Assembly (NCBI RefSeq): GCF_017310645.1
Contig: NZ_JAFLRH010000002.1
Location: 186,001-250,000, forward strand
Reading direction: 5' to 3'
Length of the DNA: 64,000 bases
Origin: Paradesulfitobacterium ferrireducens
Lineage (GTDB): Bacteria; Bacillota; Desulfitobacteriia; Desulfitobacteriales; Desulfitobacteriaceae
Below the pieces are notes generated by a model, which worked only from the letters and a program-made list of their open reading frames with translations, had not been told where the DNA came from and made no database searches. Below are positions 1 through 10,132 of this stretch, in pieces. The translations under genes and the position numbers were made by a program. Position 1 is the stretch's first letter. Each line of letters opens with the position of its first letter.

Positions 1-893
1 TCAAGAGCTTTTAAGGCCTCGCTGTAAGATTTATAGTAGTCACCTGATTGCAAACATTTACGACCGAAAGTAATATAGCATTGAGTTTCGGAGTAACATT
101 TGACTATGTGTTCAATGAGATGATGCGAGCGGGAGATTATGGTCACTTTTTTGATCTGTTTATTTCCTTCCGCGATCAAAATCAAAAAGTATTCTTCTTG
201 AAGGCAGATTACTGTCGCTTCGATATCTCGCTCGAATAAAAAGCTTTTGATTGCTTTCAACTTATCAATATTGGGAACGGGCCCTTCAACATTGGCGATG
301 ATTAACCAGGTGGGTCTTGTTAAGTCTAAATTCAAAACCGTTGCTGTTTCCTGGATTACTTTTTCACTGTCATATTGTTTGAAAATTAATTTCCTATACA
401 GATTTCCAAGAATTATTTCTCTGGTCTGAATTTCTGCGTCCTCGATTAAATTCTTTATCGATAAGGCCAATAATACCTTGGTGATGATGGTCCGGTCTTC
501 AGCTGAAATAACCGGCGGGTTTTTCTTATCAAAGATATGAAGATAGCCATGGAGAGCATCTCCGGTTACTATTGGAAAGACTGTTCTGGACTGGCTCACC
601 CCATACTGAGGGAGAGGAGGCATAACCACAGGGCTTTTTTGCTCTTGAATCTTTAACACAAATTCTTTTATGAAAGGGTCTGTTAATTGGGGTTTAGTAA
701 ACGCCAGATCATCTGGATCCATTAAAAACTTGCCTAAAATTCTAAAAAATTTATCCTCAATCAGAACCGGCCGCCCAAGTAAGGAACCCAACCTTTCGGC
801 GATACCTTGGCTATTTGTCTCCGTTATTAGCGATAACATGAAAGAATCTATCTCTGGGGAAAGGTAGTCAAAGCCGGTTCCTTTAGTTATCAT
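1..893 (-). CDS. PucR/CdaR-like transcriptional regulator, C-terminus cut by window edge
   Basis: An open minus-strand frame runs from an ATG at 893 to the window edge with no stop (about 297 codons seen). The start follows GGAGG about 6 bases upstream. The first ~130 residues look like a GAF/PucR-type sensor region. Residues ~150-297 look like the GGDEF-like CdaR middle domain, including a stretch ending SYSEALKAL that in this family lies just before the DNA-binding part. The C-terminal PucR helix-turn-helix would lie beyond position 1 and cannot be seen. The gene diverges from the MFS transporter at 1105, so it may regulate it; that is inference from position. The family assignment comes from overall pattern, not a search. 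Confidence 0.7.
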   Translation of the reverse strand, partial: MITKGTGFDYLSPEIDSFMLSLITETNSQGIAERLGSLLGRPVLIEDKFFRILGKFLMDPDDLAFTKPQLTDPFIKEFVLKIQEQKSPVVMPPLPQYGVSQSRTVFPIVTGDALHGYLHIFDKKNPPVISAEDRTIITKVLLALSIKNLIEDAEIQTREIILGNLYRKLIFKQYDSEKVIQETATVLNLDLTRPTWLIIANVEGPVPNIDKLKAIKSFLFERDIEATVICLQEEYFLILIAEGNKQIKKVTIISRSHHLIEHIVKCYSETQCYITFGRKCLQSGDYYKSYSEALKAL

Positions 894-1104
894 GATATTC
901 CTCCAGTCCAGTAGGTCAAAAGTTACGGCTAAATATACTCTATTTTATCATAATCATCTAACTGCGAGACAGTTTATTCACATACTTTTGGATATTTGGT
1001 ATTTGGGATGAATAGAGCTCTCCTTTCAACCAAGTTAGAAGCTTTTCATATAGGGCTGATAGGATTACAATCATATTAGTTCTATAGCAAAACCGGAGGA
1101 CATC

Positions 1105-2376
1105 ATGAACCACAACACAGGCGTTCAAAAAAGACTGGCAGCTGGAGGGAACATAACTGCCGGGTCCAATTCTATGCTTTATAGCTGGCTGATTCTCATT
1201 CTTGCTACCGGAGTGCAGGCCTCAATCGCTTTCGTCTCACTGGGAATCGGATCTTTGGCTCCTTTTATCGAGTCAGGGCTGGGGCTCAATAAATCTCAAG
1301 TTGGTTTTATTGGCGGTGCCGTTAATGTTGGCATGACTCTTACGGCTTTGCTTGCCGGGCGGTTCGTTGACAGCCGCGGGGAAAAAATCGTCCTTTTAAT
1401 TGGCGGACTATTTACCGGTGCTGGAATTATGCTGGCTTCCCTTTCCAACACTTTTCCGGTGCTGCTGCTGCTTCTGTTTTTTACGGGGCTATGGGCAGCT
1501 TCAGCAACTCCGGCGGGAAGCAAAGCGATAATGAGTTGGTTTCCCCCGTCTAAACTGGGCTTCGCTTTTAGTGTCAGGCAGACCGGCGTTCCTTTGGGCG
1601 GATTATTTTCAGCCTTGGTTTTACCCCATCTGGCCCTGGCGTTTGGCTGGAAGGCGGGCATGGCTGTCATGGGGGTTGTGCCTATCTGCGGGGCGCTTCT
1701 ATTTCAATTATTATACAAAACGTCTCCCCGTTCCAAGGCGGCATCGGATAATCCCCATAAAGCCCAGTTAAACTTCAGATGGATCATTCGTAATTTCAAT
1801 ATTTGGCTTGTAAGTCTTACAGCAGTCACCTTCATGGGGGCTCAATTTATTGTGATTGCTTATTTAGTTCTTTTTCTGCATGACCAAATCGGGTTTTCGA
1901 TCGCGCTGGCCAGTATTTTTCTTGTAATAAGCCAGTGCGGGGGAATTATCGGAAGAATTTTTTGGGGATTTGTCAGTGATACCATATTTAGAGGAAAGCG
2001 TCGTCCCGCTTTAATAAGTGTAGGGGCTATTGCGGTGGTCATGTCTTTTTCAATGATATTCCTTACCCCGGCATCGTCCGTGTGGTTCGTAGGAATCATG
2101 TCGTTCTTATTGGGTTTTTCCGCGATTGGCTGGAACGGGGTTTATGTAGCTCTTATTTCAGAGCTGGCGGGAGCAGCCCAGGCGGGTACGGCAGTAGGCT
2201 TTAGTATAACTTTAATTCAGCTGGGAGTTTTGGCTTTTCCGCCGTTGTTTGGCTATTTCGTTGATATAACTAAGTCTTATCAAGCTAGTTGGATGATGTT
2301 GGCGATTTTGTTGGTTGTAGGGATTCTGATGCTGTTGCCGGTGAAAGAGAAGCTAGGGACTACTTGCAACCGTTAA
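1105..2376 (+). CDS. MFS transporter
   Basis: A 423-residue, very hydrophobic protein with about 12 predicted membrane segments. A typical MFS loop motif lies between TM2 and TM3 (GRFVDSRGEK, residues ~87-96), with a related loop after the central break (WGFVSDTIFRGKRR). It is a secondary transporter of the inner membrane; the substrate cannot be read from sequence. The general look (oxalate/formate or nitrate-type MFS with no soluble domains) allows organic-anion transport. The start ATG is preceded by GGAGGA. It diverges from the PucR-like regulator across a 211-bp gap. Confidence 0.8.
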   Translation: MNHNTGVQKRLAAGGNITAGSNSMLYSWLILILATGVQASIAFVSLGIGSLAPFIESGLGLNKSQVGFIGGAVNVGMTLTALLAGRFVDSRGEKIVLLIGGLFTGAGIMLASLSNTFPVLLLLLFFTGLWAASATPAGSKAIMSWFPPSKLGFAFSVRQTGVPLGGLFSALVLPHLALAFGWKAGMAVMGVVPICGALLFQLLYKTSPRSKAASDNPHKAQLNFRWIIRNFNIWLVSLTAVTFMGAQFIVIAYLVLFLHDQIGFSIALASIFLVISQCGGIIGRIFWGFVSDTIFRGKRRPALISVGAIAVVMSFSMIFLTPASSVWFVGIMSFLLGFSAIGWNGVYVALISELAGAAQAGTAVGFSITLIQLGVLAFPPLFGYFVDITKSYQASWMMLAILLVVGILMLLPVKEKLGTTCNR

Positions 2377-2379
2377 ATA

Positions 2380-2805
2380 ATGGATGATGAAATTCGCAGA
2401 CAACTGGAGGTGATTGCTATGGATGATCCGATGATCAGCCGTGCAATGAAAGATTGGGAAAACGTGAGTGCCGACCCTAAATTGAGAGAACTCTATTTTG
2501 ACCGGAGAAAAGCGGTTATAGATCGGATGGCGGCGGCAAAGGCTGCGGAATTGAGAGAACAGAGAGCGTTGACCGAAGGCAGAGAAAAAGGCCGTGCAGA
2601 AGGCCGTGCAGAAGGTCAGAGCCTAATGGCTCAGGATGCTATCTGCCAATATCTCGATGCGCGTTTTGGAACTGCATCTGAATCTCTTCAAGCTGAAGTT
2701 CGAGGAATCACAGACTTGGAATCGCTTACTCGCTTGCTAAACCGGATTTTTAAGGTCACAAGTTTAGATGAGGCGCAAAACCTTATTCAGGATATTATAT
2801 CTTAG
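2380..2805 (+). pseudogene. C-terminal remnant of Rpn-family (PD-(D/E)XK transposase-like) nuclease
   Basis: The 141-residue frame starts three bases after the MFS stop and has no clear Shine-Dalgarno site. Its sequence (charged helix, EGR/AEG repeats at ~residues 66-79, then a helical tail with a DARFG motif) matches the C-terminal tail of the Rpn/PF12784 family of recombination-promoting nucleases, which are normally about 250-330 residues. The N-terminal nuclease core is absent, so this is probably a decayed mobile-element relic, though it could still be translated by coupling to the MFS gene. The family call is from memory of the tail pattern. Confidence 0.55.
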
Positions 2806-2865
2806 GTTACAGCAATGCAAAGTAAAAAGATACCAACTTATCATACGTAGTAGATGCAAATTTGT

Positions 2866-2899
2866 GAGCAAACAACTAGTTTATTTAAGTTGTTTGCTC
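2866..2899 (+). terminator. Perfect 12-bp inverted repeat, probable terminator
   Basis: GAGCAAACAACT and AGTTGTTTGCTC are separated by 10 bases and followed by a T/C-rich tract. It lies between the Rpn remnant and the Wadjet operon and may insulate them. Confidence 0.55.
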
Positions 2900-2972
2900 C
2901 TTCCTTTCTTTAGGAAAGTATTACCTCTAATCTGGTTAGGTTAAAATTCCCTAGCAGCGGGATGTGGCAATA

Positions 2973-2981
2973 TGCTATAAT
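2973..2981 (+). promoter_or_regulatory. Extended -10 promoter candidate for the Wadjet operon
   Basis: TGCTATAAT (TGn plus TATAAT) lies about 50 bp before the jetA start, with no good -35 box. It fits a vegetative extended -10 promoter and a short leader of ~45 nt. Confidence 0.5.
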
Positions 2982-3031
2982 GTAAAGAAATGGGAAGAAT
3001 TTACTCGAAATTAGGATGGGTGTGAAACCGG

Positions 3032-4540
3032 TTGGTCGAAGAATTTAGGAATGACCGGCTTATGAAGCCGGTGAGTGAAGCTACATATTTAACGGTAGGG
3101 AATGCCTGGCGCTACCGCACGATCTTGCGTTACTTCTACCAGCAGCATGAGCGGCTGAGGCATTATCTGGTGCTGGAAGAGATCTTTGAGTATCTGCGGC
3201 AGAATCCACATTTTCAGGAATATTCCGAGGATATGCTGGAGCAGGATTTGAACATGCTGGTCAACTGGAAAAATCTTGTCCCCCGCCAGGATACCGGCCG
3301 GGTAAGTTCGATTGAGGACTTTAAGAAAAGGAAATTCCGTTACCAGCTGACCCCGTACACAATCGAAATCGAGCGCATGGTGATTGGACTGGAGAATTTG
3401 GGGGAGGGGTTTGGCGGTTCACTTGAACATACCCTCTTTGATAGGTTGCTGCAGGGGCTTTTGCGTCTGACAGAGCTAGATGCCGGGAAAGAGTATGTCA
3501 TCTTTTCCGTGCCCTTGGACAAGGTATTTGAAATGTGGCAGGATCTTTATGAAGATTTTCGTAAACTTACGGAAAATGCCACTGATTATCTGGCTCATTT
3601 GCAAAGCGAAAAAGTAGAAGAGAAGATGCTGACCGAAGCGTTCTTGGTGTATAAGGAGGCTTTGACGCAGTACCTACGCAGTTTTATGACCAGTTTGCAG
3701 CGAACTTCCTTTCGGATAGAAGGGATGCTTGCAGAGATTCCCGCCTCCTTCGTCTCCGGATTAGCTGAAAGGTTGGCGGATCATGAACTAAGCATTCCCC
3801 GGCTGGATGAACGCCCCCGGCGTGAGCAGTTGATCAACGCTTATGAAGAGAAATGGCAAGTCTTAAGTCACTGGTTTTTAGGAACGGCAGGGCGCGAGAG
3901 TGATTTAATCTATCTCCAAAATGCCACCAATGAGACCATCCGCCGCCTCACGCGCTTTGCCCAGCGCCTGGGGGAAGCGCGCCATCACTTGCGCAGCCGC
4001 CGCAATGATTATTTGCACTTGGCGAACTGGTTTGTACAGGCTGAATCTCTGGCTGAAGCGCATGAGCTTTCGTCCTCAGTGTTCGGGGTTTTTCATACGC
4101 GCCATTTATGGGCTGAGGCGCCCAAACGGACTGAGTCCATTGAAACTGAAATTTGGCAGGAACCTGCGGCTTCTCTGGTGATCCGGCCTAAAATCCGCGC
4201 GTATAAGGAAAAGGTACGGCCGAATGCGGTTATGAGTAAAGCCCGGGAAAAAAGTGAAACCCGGGATCGCTATTTGCGGCAGAAAGCGGAGGAACAGGAA
4301 CTGCTGGAGGATTTGATCTCACAGGATAAAATCGTGATTAAAGACTTGCCGCCGGTTGACCCCTATATCCGTAAAACCTTGCTTACTTGGATTGCCAAAT
4401 GCATGGGGGCGCGCGACCATAAGGGCAAGACTGAGACCGGGCGGATTTTCCGGCTGCATTTGGCGAGCAAGGAACGGGTAAAGCTGGTCGCGCACGATGG
4501 GACCTTAGAGATGCCCGATTATGTCCTGGAGTTCGAGTAA
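3032..4540 (+). CDS. jetA: Wadjet JetA-like protein (DUF2397/TIGR02677)
   Basis: A 502-residue protein recognised as the TIGR02677/DUF2397 family, the kleisin-like subunit of the Wadjet anti-plasmid condensin complex. It is mostly helical, with winged-helix-like segments near both ends and a basic patch ~residues 395-430. It should bridge the heads of the SMC-like JetC. The frame begins at a TTG (3032) about 12 bases after GGATGGG; an in-frame ATG at 3062 (residue 11) is an alternative start. It is the first gene of a tight four-gene operon in the order typical of this Wadjet class. The operon is complete, which makes the assignment strong although no single catalytic motif exists here. Confidence 0.85.
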   Translation: MVEEFRNDRLMKPVSEATYLTVGNAWRYRTILRYFYQQHERLRHYLVLEEIFEYLRQNPHFQEYSEDMLEQDLNMLVNWKNLVPRQDTGRVSSIEDFKKRKFRYQLTPYTIEIERMVIGLENLGEGFGGSLEHTLFDRLLQGLLRLTELDAGKEYVIFSVPLDKVFEMWQDLYEDFRKLTENATDYLAHLQSEKVEEKMLTEAFLVYKEALTQYLRSFMTSLQRTSFRIEGMLAEIPASFVSGLAERLADHELSIPRLDERPRREQLINAYEEKWQVLSHWFLGTAGRESDLIYLQNATNETIRRLTRFAQRLGEARHHLRSRRNDYLHLANWFVQAESLAEAHELSSSVFGVFHTRHLWAEAPKRTESIETEIWQEPAASLVIRPKIRAYKEKVRPNAVMSKAREKSETRDRYLRQKAEEQELLEDLISQDKIVIKDLPPVDPYIRKTLLTWIAKCMGARDHKGKTETGRIFRLHLASKERVKLVAHDGTLEMPDYVLEFE

Positions 4541-4559
4541 GTTTGAAGGGAAGAATTTG

Positions 4560-5780
4560 ATGGCGGAGAGGCGTAGTTTTGACGATGTAGCACGCGACGG
4601 GCTGCAGCTTCTTTTAGAGAATTTCTGGCTGGTGCGGGAGGAAAACCCGGAAGGATACCAAACCGTGCGTGAACGGGAGGCAGTCCTGCGCGATTATGTC
4701 TTGGACAAGTTTGGCTACCATTTGATTGTGCACCGGCACTTTGTCAAGTTAGAGAAGATTCCGGCGCGCACTGAGCCCTGGATGGGGATCGGGCACTTTC
4801 AGCATCCCCGAGATTATGCAATGTTGTGCTGCCTTCTGGCCTTTGTGGAAGAGAAGGCGGTAGATGAGCAGTTTTTGCTCTCCCATCTCTGCAATGAAGT
4901 TCAGGCGCTTTACCCAGGTGAACTTCCGCTGGACTGGCGCAGTTATGAACACCGCAAATCCCTGGTGCGGGTTTTGCAATTTATGACAGAGATGAATATG
5001 CTGCGGGTAGTGGACGGGGATACTTCGTCCTTTAATTTCAATGAATCCTCCGAGGTTTTGTATGAGGCCACGGTGATGGCGCGCTATTTCATGCGCTCTT
5101 ATCCCAAAGACTTAGCCCAATTTGCTAGTAAAGAGGAACTTTTGTCTGCGGATTTAACGGAGGAAGAGACTGGAGCCGCCCGGCGTTACCGGGTTTACCG
5201 CCAGTTGGTGCTTAGTCCTGTCTGTTATCAGGGGGAGATGGGGGAGCTGGATTTTCTCTACCTGCGCAACTACCGCAACCGCCTGCAGGAAGATTTGGAG
5301 ATGCACACCGGCTACCGGCTTGAGTTGTATAAGCAGAGCGCGATGTTGACGGCCGAGGAGCGCAAGGCCAGCTTAACCCTGTTTCCGGACCAGCGGGCCG
5401 TCTGCGACTTGGCGCTGCAGTTTGCCGGATTGGCGCGGGAGCGGCAGGAACGCAAGGAATGGTTGCTGGAAGGGGATGGGTCCATTCGTTTAACTCCGGT
5501 GGAATTTACCCAGGCCGTAGAGCAGCTGCGGCAGGCGTTCGGCGGGGGATGGGGCAAACAGTACCGGGAAAGCTTGATCCGCCAGGTACGCCGGGAACTG
5601 TTGGACGTACTCATGGATTGGAAGATGGCTGCGGTGGAAGAAGAGACGGGGCGGATTATCCTGCGCCCGGCCTTGGCCCGCTTGAGAGGGGAGTATCCTC
5701 CGGATTTTGCTGAGAGTAAGCAAGGCTGGCAGCCGGAGGGAGAACAGGCGTCCGTTGATGTGGCAGAGGGGGCTAGATAA
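4560..5780 (+). CDS. jetB: Wadjet JetB-like protein (DUF2398/TIGR02678)
   Basis: 406 residues from an ATG preceded by GAAGGGAAG. A longer frame back to 4521 would overlap jetA by 20 bases and lacks a ribosome site, so the inner ATG is preferred. The protein resembles TIGR02678/DUF2398, the winged-helix (KITE-like) partner that binds the JetA kleisin and dimerises in the Wadjet complex. It is rich in charged helices with no membrane segments. Its TAA stop overlaps the ATG of jetC (TAATG), showing translational coupling. Confidence 0.85.
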   Translation: MAERRSFDDVARDGLQLLLENFWLVREENPEGYQTVREREAVLRDYVLDKFGYHLIVHRHFVKLEKIPARTEPWMGIGHFQHPRDYAMLCCLLAFVEEKAVDEQFLLSHLCNEVQALYPGELPLDWRSYEHRKSLVRVLQFMTEMNMLRVVDGDTSSFNFNESSEVLYEATVMARYFMRSYPKDLAQFASKEELLSADLTEEETGAARRYRVYRQLVLSPVCYQGEMGELDFLYLRNYRNRLQEDLEMHTGYRLELYKQSAMLTAEERKASLTLFPDQRAVCDLALQFAGLARERQERKEWLLEGDGSIRLTPVEFTQAVEQLRQAFGGGWGKQYRESLIRQVRRELLDVLMDWKMAAVEEETGRIILRPALARLRGEYPPDFAESKQGWQPEGEQASVDVAEGAR

Positions 5781-8700
5781 TGGAATTAGAACGCTGGCAG
5801 TTAAACCGGGCCGGATTATTTAATTTTTGGTATTTCGATGATGAAGAGCTTCCGTGTGCTGAAGGCAAACTTTTGCTGCGCGGGGCAAACGGCTCCGGTA
5901 AATCCGTGACCATGCAGAGCCTTATCACCGTGTTGCTGGATGGAAAGAAAAGTTCGGACCGCCTCGATCCCTTTGGTTCAAGAGCCCGGCGGATGGAGGA
6001 TTATTTGCTGGGGGAAAAGGAAGTCGTTGAACAAGATGAACGGACCGGTTACCTGTATTTGGAATACGCACGACCGGGCAGGGGGCAGTACCTGACGACG
6101 GGGATCGGTCTGAGGGCTAAACGCCAAAGCAGTCTGGATTTTTGGGGATTTGTGATTCTGGACAATCGCCGGATTGGTCGCGATTTTCTTTTATATAAGA
6201 CGGAGCGGGATTCTGAAGGGGAGACAGTCAAAATACCTCTCAGCCGGCGCGAGCTGGAGAACCGCTTGGGGGAAGGCGGACAAGTCGTGCGCACGCAACA
6301 GGAGTATATGGCTCTGGTGAATAAACACGTTTTCGGGTTTCGGGATCTGGAAACGTTTGAAGACCTGATGAAACTTCTGATTCAGCTGCGCAGCCCCAAG
6401 CTGTCCAAGGATTTCCGGCCGACGGTGGTGTATGAAATCCTGACCGAGTCCCTGCCCGCGCTTACGGATGAAGAGCTGCGGCCCCTTTCCGATACGATTG
6501 AGAATATGGATCAAATCAAGAGCCAGCTGGACCAGGCCGTGCGCGAAGAACAAGCCTTGCAGAGGCTTTTAAAAGTGTATGACCAGTATAATCAGCGCGT
6601 CTTTTGGGAAAAAGGAGAGGGCTTGGTGCAGGCCCATAAGCGGCGTCAGCAGGGCTTAAGCCGTGTGGCCGAGGCCGAGAAAGCGTTGGCGGCAGGAAAT
6701 GAGGAACTAAACGCCAGTAAGCGGGAGCTTGAGGAGTTAAAACGGGAACAAGACGTTTTAGATAAGGAAAAGGAAGAACTTCAGGACCATGATGTCTTCC
6801 GGGCGGAACGGGAGCGGTCTCTCCTTTTGCAGGAACAGCAAGCGCTCAGAGCTGAGCGTGAGAAAAAAGAGCGGGCTGTAAGCGCGAAAGAAACCCAGGA
6901 GCGGGAGACGCGCGCGCATATCGTACAAGAGGAAGAAAAAGAACGCCAGGGACGTAAAGAGGTTGAGGAACGCCTGGATGAGATGGATTTTCTGGCGGAG
7001 GAAGCCGGTTTTCAAAGCCATGAGGTGGCGACCGATGAATTTAAAGGCCAGATTGAGCAGAATTTTTCGTTTAACTTGTGGCGTAAAGAGGCCAGGGATC
7101 ACGAAGAGTACCTGGATAAGGCTTTGAGCATGTTCAGGGAAGAGAGGCAGGCGCAGGAGCGCTACCGCCTGGCTGAACTTGATCTGGGAGAGGCGGCCAA
7201 GGCTCTGGACCAGGCTCAGTTCGAAAGCAAGAAATGGGCGGATGTACTTGAGGAAGAGCGTGCGAACTGGGTCAATCAAGTGTTTGCATGGAATCAAGAT
7301 AATAAAGAACTAAAACTGGAGCAGGAAGAGTTGCAACTGCTTATGCAGCGCATACGATTGTGCCCGGACAGTTATTCCTGGGATGTACTAAGGGAGCCAG
7401 TGCGTGCGGCTCAGGATCGGCTGCGGCAGCAGGTGCTGGTAGGAATAGCTGATCTTAAACATTTAATCACCCGGCAGGAAGAAAAAATCGAAGCGGTGAA
7501 GGCAGAACTTCAAGCGTGGCAGGGCCAAAAGGATCCTGAGCCGCCCAGGCATGCTCAAACCGAGGAAGCCAGGCGGGCTTTGGCGGCTGCGGGCGTTCCG
7601 TTTCTCCCTTTTTACGCGGCCGTGGAGTTCCATGAACACGTTCCCAAGGAGCTGCGGGCTTCACTTGAGGCTGCCCTGAAAGAGGCCGGGATTCTGGATG
7701 CCTTGATTGTGGGCTCGGCTGAGGCCAACATTGAATCGGACCGTATTTTAGAGCCGAATCCCCAGTTTATGACCCACACCCTGGCCGAATATCTCTACCC
7801 GACCCCGGTCGCAGGAGTGGAAATTGCTGCGGAAGATATTGATAATGTGCTGCGCACAGTACTTGTCGGGGAGCATGCGCACACGGCGCATCGCATGCGT
7901 GCGGAGCATGATAGCACTTCCGGCGGAACCGTGATTACGGAAGACGGAGGCTATCGGATCGGGTTGATTCAGGGCCAGGCGCCGCGAGAACAGGAATCCA
8001 TTTATATCGGGAAAGAAGCCAGGCGCCAATACCGGCTGAAGGAGATTGCCCGCCTGGAGAAAGAACTGGCTCTGTTTCGGAGTGAGCGCGGGGATTTGGT
8101 GCGGGCACAGGAACAGTTTGAACAAAAGCTGGAATTAATAGCCGAGGAGGCCGCGCGCTATCCGAGCGAACGTGAGCTTAAAACGGCGCATCAGGAACTG
8201 GATTCGAGCAGGCGCCAGATTCAGGTGCTGGAGCAGGATGTCGCCAAGAAAAATCTAAAACTCAAGGCGGATCTGGAGCAGTGGCAGGATGTAAAGCAGC
8301 GCCTGCGGGAACTAACCCGCACCAGCATCCTGGCCTTTAGCGAGGAAGCTTATGCCACGGGGGTTTTGCGTTTCAAGGGGTACCGCGAGCATTTAGGACA
8401 ATTGGAGGTTTTGTGGCAAAAAATTATCTCCGCCCGTTCACGTCTTGAACTGCAACGGTCAAGGCTGGAGGAGCTGACCCAGGAGGTAGACGAACTCAAA
8501 GGGGAGCTGGAGGTTTTACGAGGTCGGGAAGCCACTCTTCAAGCCAAGCTGGAAAAGGTCGAGGCCCGGCTGCATGAGTTGGGAGCAGAAGAGATCCGCC
8601 GGCGGGTGCGCCAAGTAGTTGAACGTTTGCAGCGTTTGCCTGCGGAAATTGAGGGTAAGATCACAGAATCGGAGGCCAAACGCAACGCCCAGGAACAGCG

Positions 8701-10087
8701 GATGCGGGAATTTAAACGGCTGCGCCGGGAGCAGAATTTAAGCCAAGCCTTAGAGAAACGGTGGCTCGAAGTTTTCGCGGCGGAGCGCAAGCTGCACCAA
8801 GGGTTTTATTCAGCCTTTGAAACGGATGAACAGCAAGGTGAGGCAGAGGCGGTGCCCGGGGAGAGTGTCTCGGATGAACGCCTGGCCTTTTATCTTAAGG
8901 AAGCCCAGGCCGTAGTGGCGGCAGGCGGGAAAGGAACGGCTGGAGAACGGGAAAGTTTGCAGGAGCGCGTGAGCGATGCTTTTTTCCGGGAGCAAGGGAA
9001 CCTGGTTGAGTACCGCCCGGCTCTGCAGACAATGTTCGAGTCGGAACAAGAAGCAAAAGGGGCGCTGGAAGCAGAAGGGGAGCCTGGAGCTGACGAAGTC
9101 TACGCCGATCTCTATGATTTGTACCGGGGCCGCTGGCAGGAACTGCGGATCAAGGCCAGGCGGACGTATTTACTGTTAGAGTACGAGGGTAAAAAGGTTA
9201 ATCCGTACTATGCGCGCTCCCAGATGGAAAAAAATATTGCGCTTCAGGAACAGCTGCTCAATGAAAAAGACCGGGAGCTATATGAGGAAATCATTATGCA
9301 CAGCGTCGGCCGCATCATCCGGGGACGGATTCAACGGGCGGAACATTGGGTGGAGGAAATGAATCACCTGATGGCTCAAAGGGACACGTCCAGCGGCCTT
9401 AATTTCTCCGTGCGCTGGCGTCCGCGCACTGCGGAATATGAAGAAGAGATGGATACGGAGGACTTGGTGCAGCTGCTGAAGGCCGATCCCCGCTTGCTGA
9501 AGGAGTCTGATATGGCCAGGATTGTGGGGCATTTCCGGTCCAAGATTGAACGGGCTAAGAGCGTGCTAGCGGAAAAAGGGTATGGGGAAAGTTTTCATCA
9601 AATTATCAAAGAGATGCTGGACTATCGTCAGTGGTTTGCCTTCACGCTGTACTATCAAAAGAGCGGGGAGCGGCGCAAGGAGCTGACCAACCACGTTTTC
9701 TATACCTTCAGCGGCGGGGAAAAGGCCATGGCCATGTACATTCCTTTATTTTCCGCGGCTTATTCCCGCTACTCCGACGCCCGTCCGGAGGCGCCGCGCC
9801 TGATTTCCCTAGATGAGGCGTTTGCGGGCGTGGATGAGAACAATATCCGTGATATGTTTGATTTGATGGAAAGGCTCGGTTTTAATTACATTATTAATTC
9901 CCAGGCACTCTGGGGAGATTATGATACGGTGGCCAAGCTCTCGATTTGTGAGCTGGTGCGGCCCAAGAATGCCTCCTGGGTCACGGTTATCCGCTATTTT
10001 TGGGATGGTAAAGTACGGAGGCTGGTGGAAGAGCGGGATATGAGCGAAGAAGCGGCTGAGGTGTATGGGGCCGCGGCCGGGAGATGA
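5780..10087 (+). CDS. jetC: Wadjet JetC-like SMC/MukB-type ATPase (TIGR02680)
   Basis: A 1435-residue SMC-like ATPase. The N-terminal head has Walker A GANGSGKS at residues 35-42. Very long coiled coils fill ~280-600 and ~790-1050 around a hinge-like globular section. The C-terminal head has signature SGGEK at 1311-1315 and Walker B ISLDEAF with D1345/E1346. All ATPase motifs are intact. In Wadjet this motor extrudes DNA loops and identifies small circular plasmids for cleavage by JetD. The size and the neighbouring DUF2397/2398/2399 genes separate it from housekeeping SMC, MukB and SbcC. The start overlaps the jetB stop. Confidence 0.9.
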   Translation: MELERWQLNRAGLFNFWYFDDEELPCAEGKLLLRGANGSGKSVTMQSLITVLLDGKKSSDRLDPFGSRARRMEDYLLGEKEVVEQDERTGYLYLEYARPGRGQYLTTGIGLRAKRQSSLDFWGFVILDNRRIGRDFLLYKTERDSEGETVKIPLSRRELENRLGEGGQVVRTQQEYMALVNKHVFGFRDLETFEDLMKLLIQLRSPKLSKDFRPTVVYEILTESLPALTDEELRPLSDTIENMDQIKSQLDQAVREEQALQRLLKVYDQYNQRVFWEKGEGLVQAHKRRQQGLSRVAEAEKALAAGNEELNASKRELEELKREQDVLDKEKEELQDHDVFRAERERSLLLQEQQALRAEREKKERAVSAKETQERETRAHIVQEEEKERQGRKEVEERLDEMDFLAEEAGFQSHEVATDEFKGQIEQNFSFNLWRKEARDHEEYLDKALSMFREERQAQERYRLAELDLGEAAKALDQAQFESKKWADVLEEERANWVNQVFAWNQDNKELKLEQEELQLLMQRIRLCPDSYSWDVLREPVRAAQDRLRQQVLVGIADLKHLITRQEEKIEAVKAELQAWQGQKDPEPPRHAQTEEARRALAAAGVPFLPFYAAVEFHEHVPKELRASLEAALKEAGILDALIVGSAEANIESDRILEPNPQFMTHTLAEYLYPTPVAGVEIAAEDIDNVLRTVLVGEHAHTAHRMRAEHDSTSGGTVITEDGGYRIGLIQGQAPREQESIYIGKEARRQYRLKEIARLEKELALFRSERGDLVRAQEQFEQKLELIAEEAARYPSERELKTAHQELDSSRRQIQVLEQDVAKKNLKLKADLEQWQDVKQRLRELTRTSILAFSEEAYATGVLRFKGYREHLGQLEVLWQKIISARSRLELQRSRLEELTQEVDELKGELEVLRGREATLQAKLEKVEARLHELGAEEIRRRVRQVVERLQRLPAEIEGKITESEAKRNAQEQRMREFKRLRREQNLSQALEKRWLEVFAAERKLHQGFYSAFETDEQQGEAEAVPGESVSDERLAFYLKEAQAVVAAGGKGTAGERESLQERVSDAFFREQGNLVEYRPALQTMFESEQEAKGALEAEGEPGADEVYADLYDLYRGRWQELRIKARRTYLLLEYEGKKVNPYYARSQMEKNIALQEQLLNEKDRELYEEIIMHSVGRIIRGRIQRAEHWVEEMNHLMAQRDTSSGLNFSVRWRPRTAEYEEEMDTEDLVQLLKADPRLLKESDMARIVGHFRSKIERAKSVLAEKGYGESFHQIIKEMLDYRQWFAFTLYYQKSGERRKELTNHVFYTFSGGEKAMAMYIPLFSAAYSRYSDARPEAPRLISLDEAFAGVDENNIRDMFDLMERLGFNYIINSQALWGDYDTVAKLSICELVRPKNASWVTVIRYFWDGKVRRLVEERDMSEEAAEVYGAAAGR

Positions 10088-10132
10088 GCAAGTTAGTGTG
10101 GGTGAGTTTGGCAGTTTCTGGAGTGACGCAAC

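Noticed and set aside
48-867. Three small plus-strand frames at the left end
   Set aside because: They lie opposite an uninterrupted minus-strand PucR/CdaR-like frame with a proper start, which explains the region better.
1296-1670. Minus-strand frame opposite the MFS gene
   Set aside because: Shadow of the MFS coding sequence; no ribosome site and biased composition.
5780-10087. Housekeeping SMC, MukB or SbcC
   Set aside because: Neighbouring DUF2397/2398/2399 genes and TIGR02680-like layout identify Wadjet JetC.
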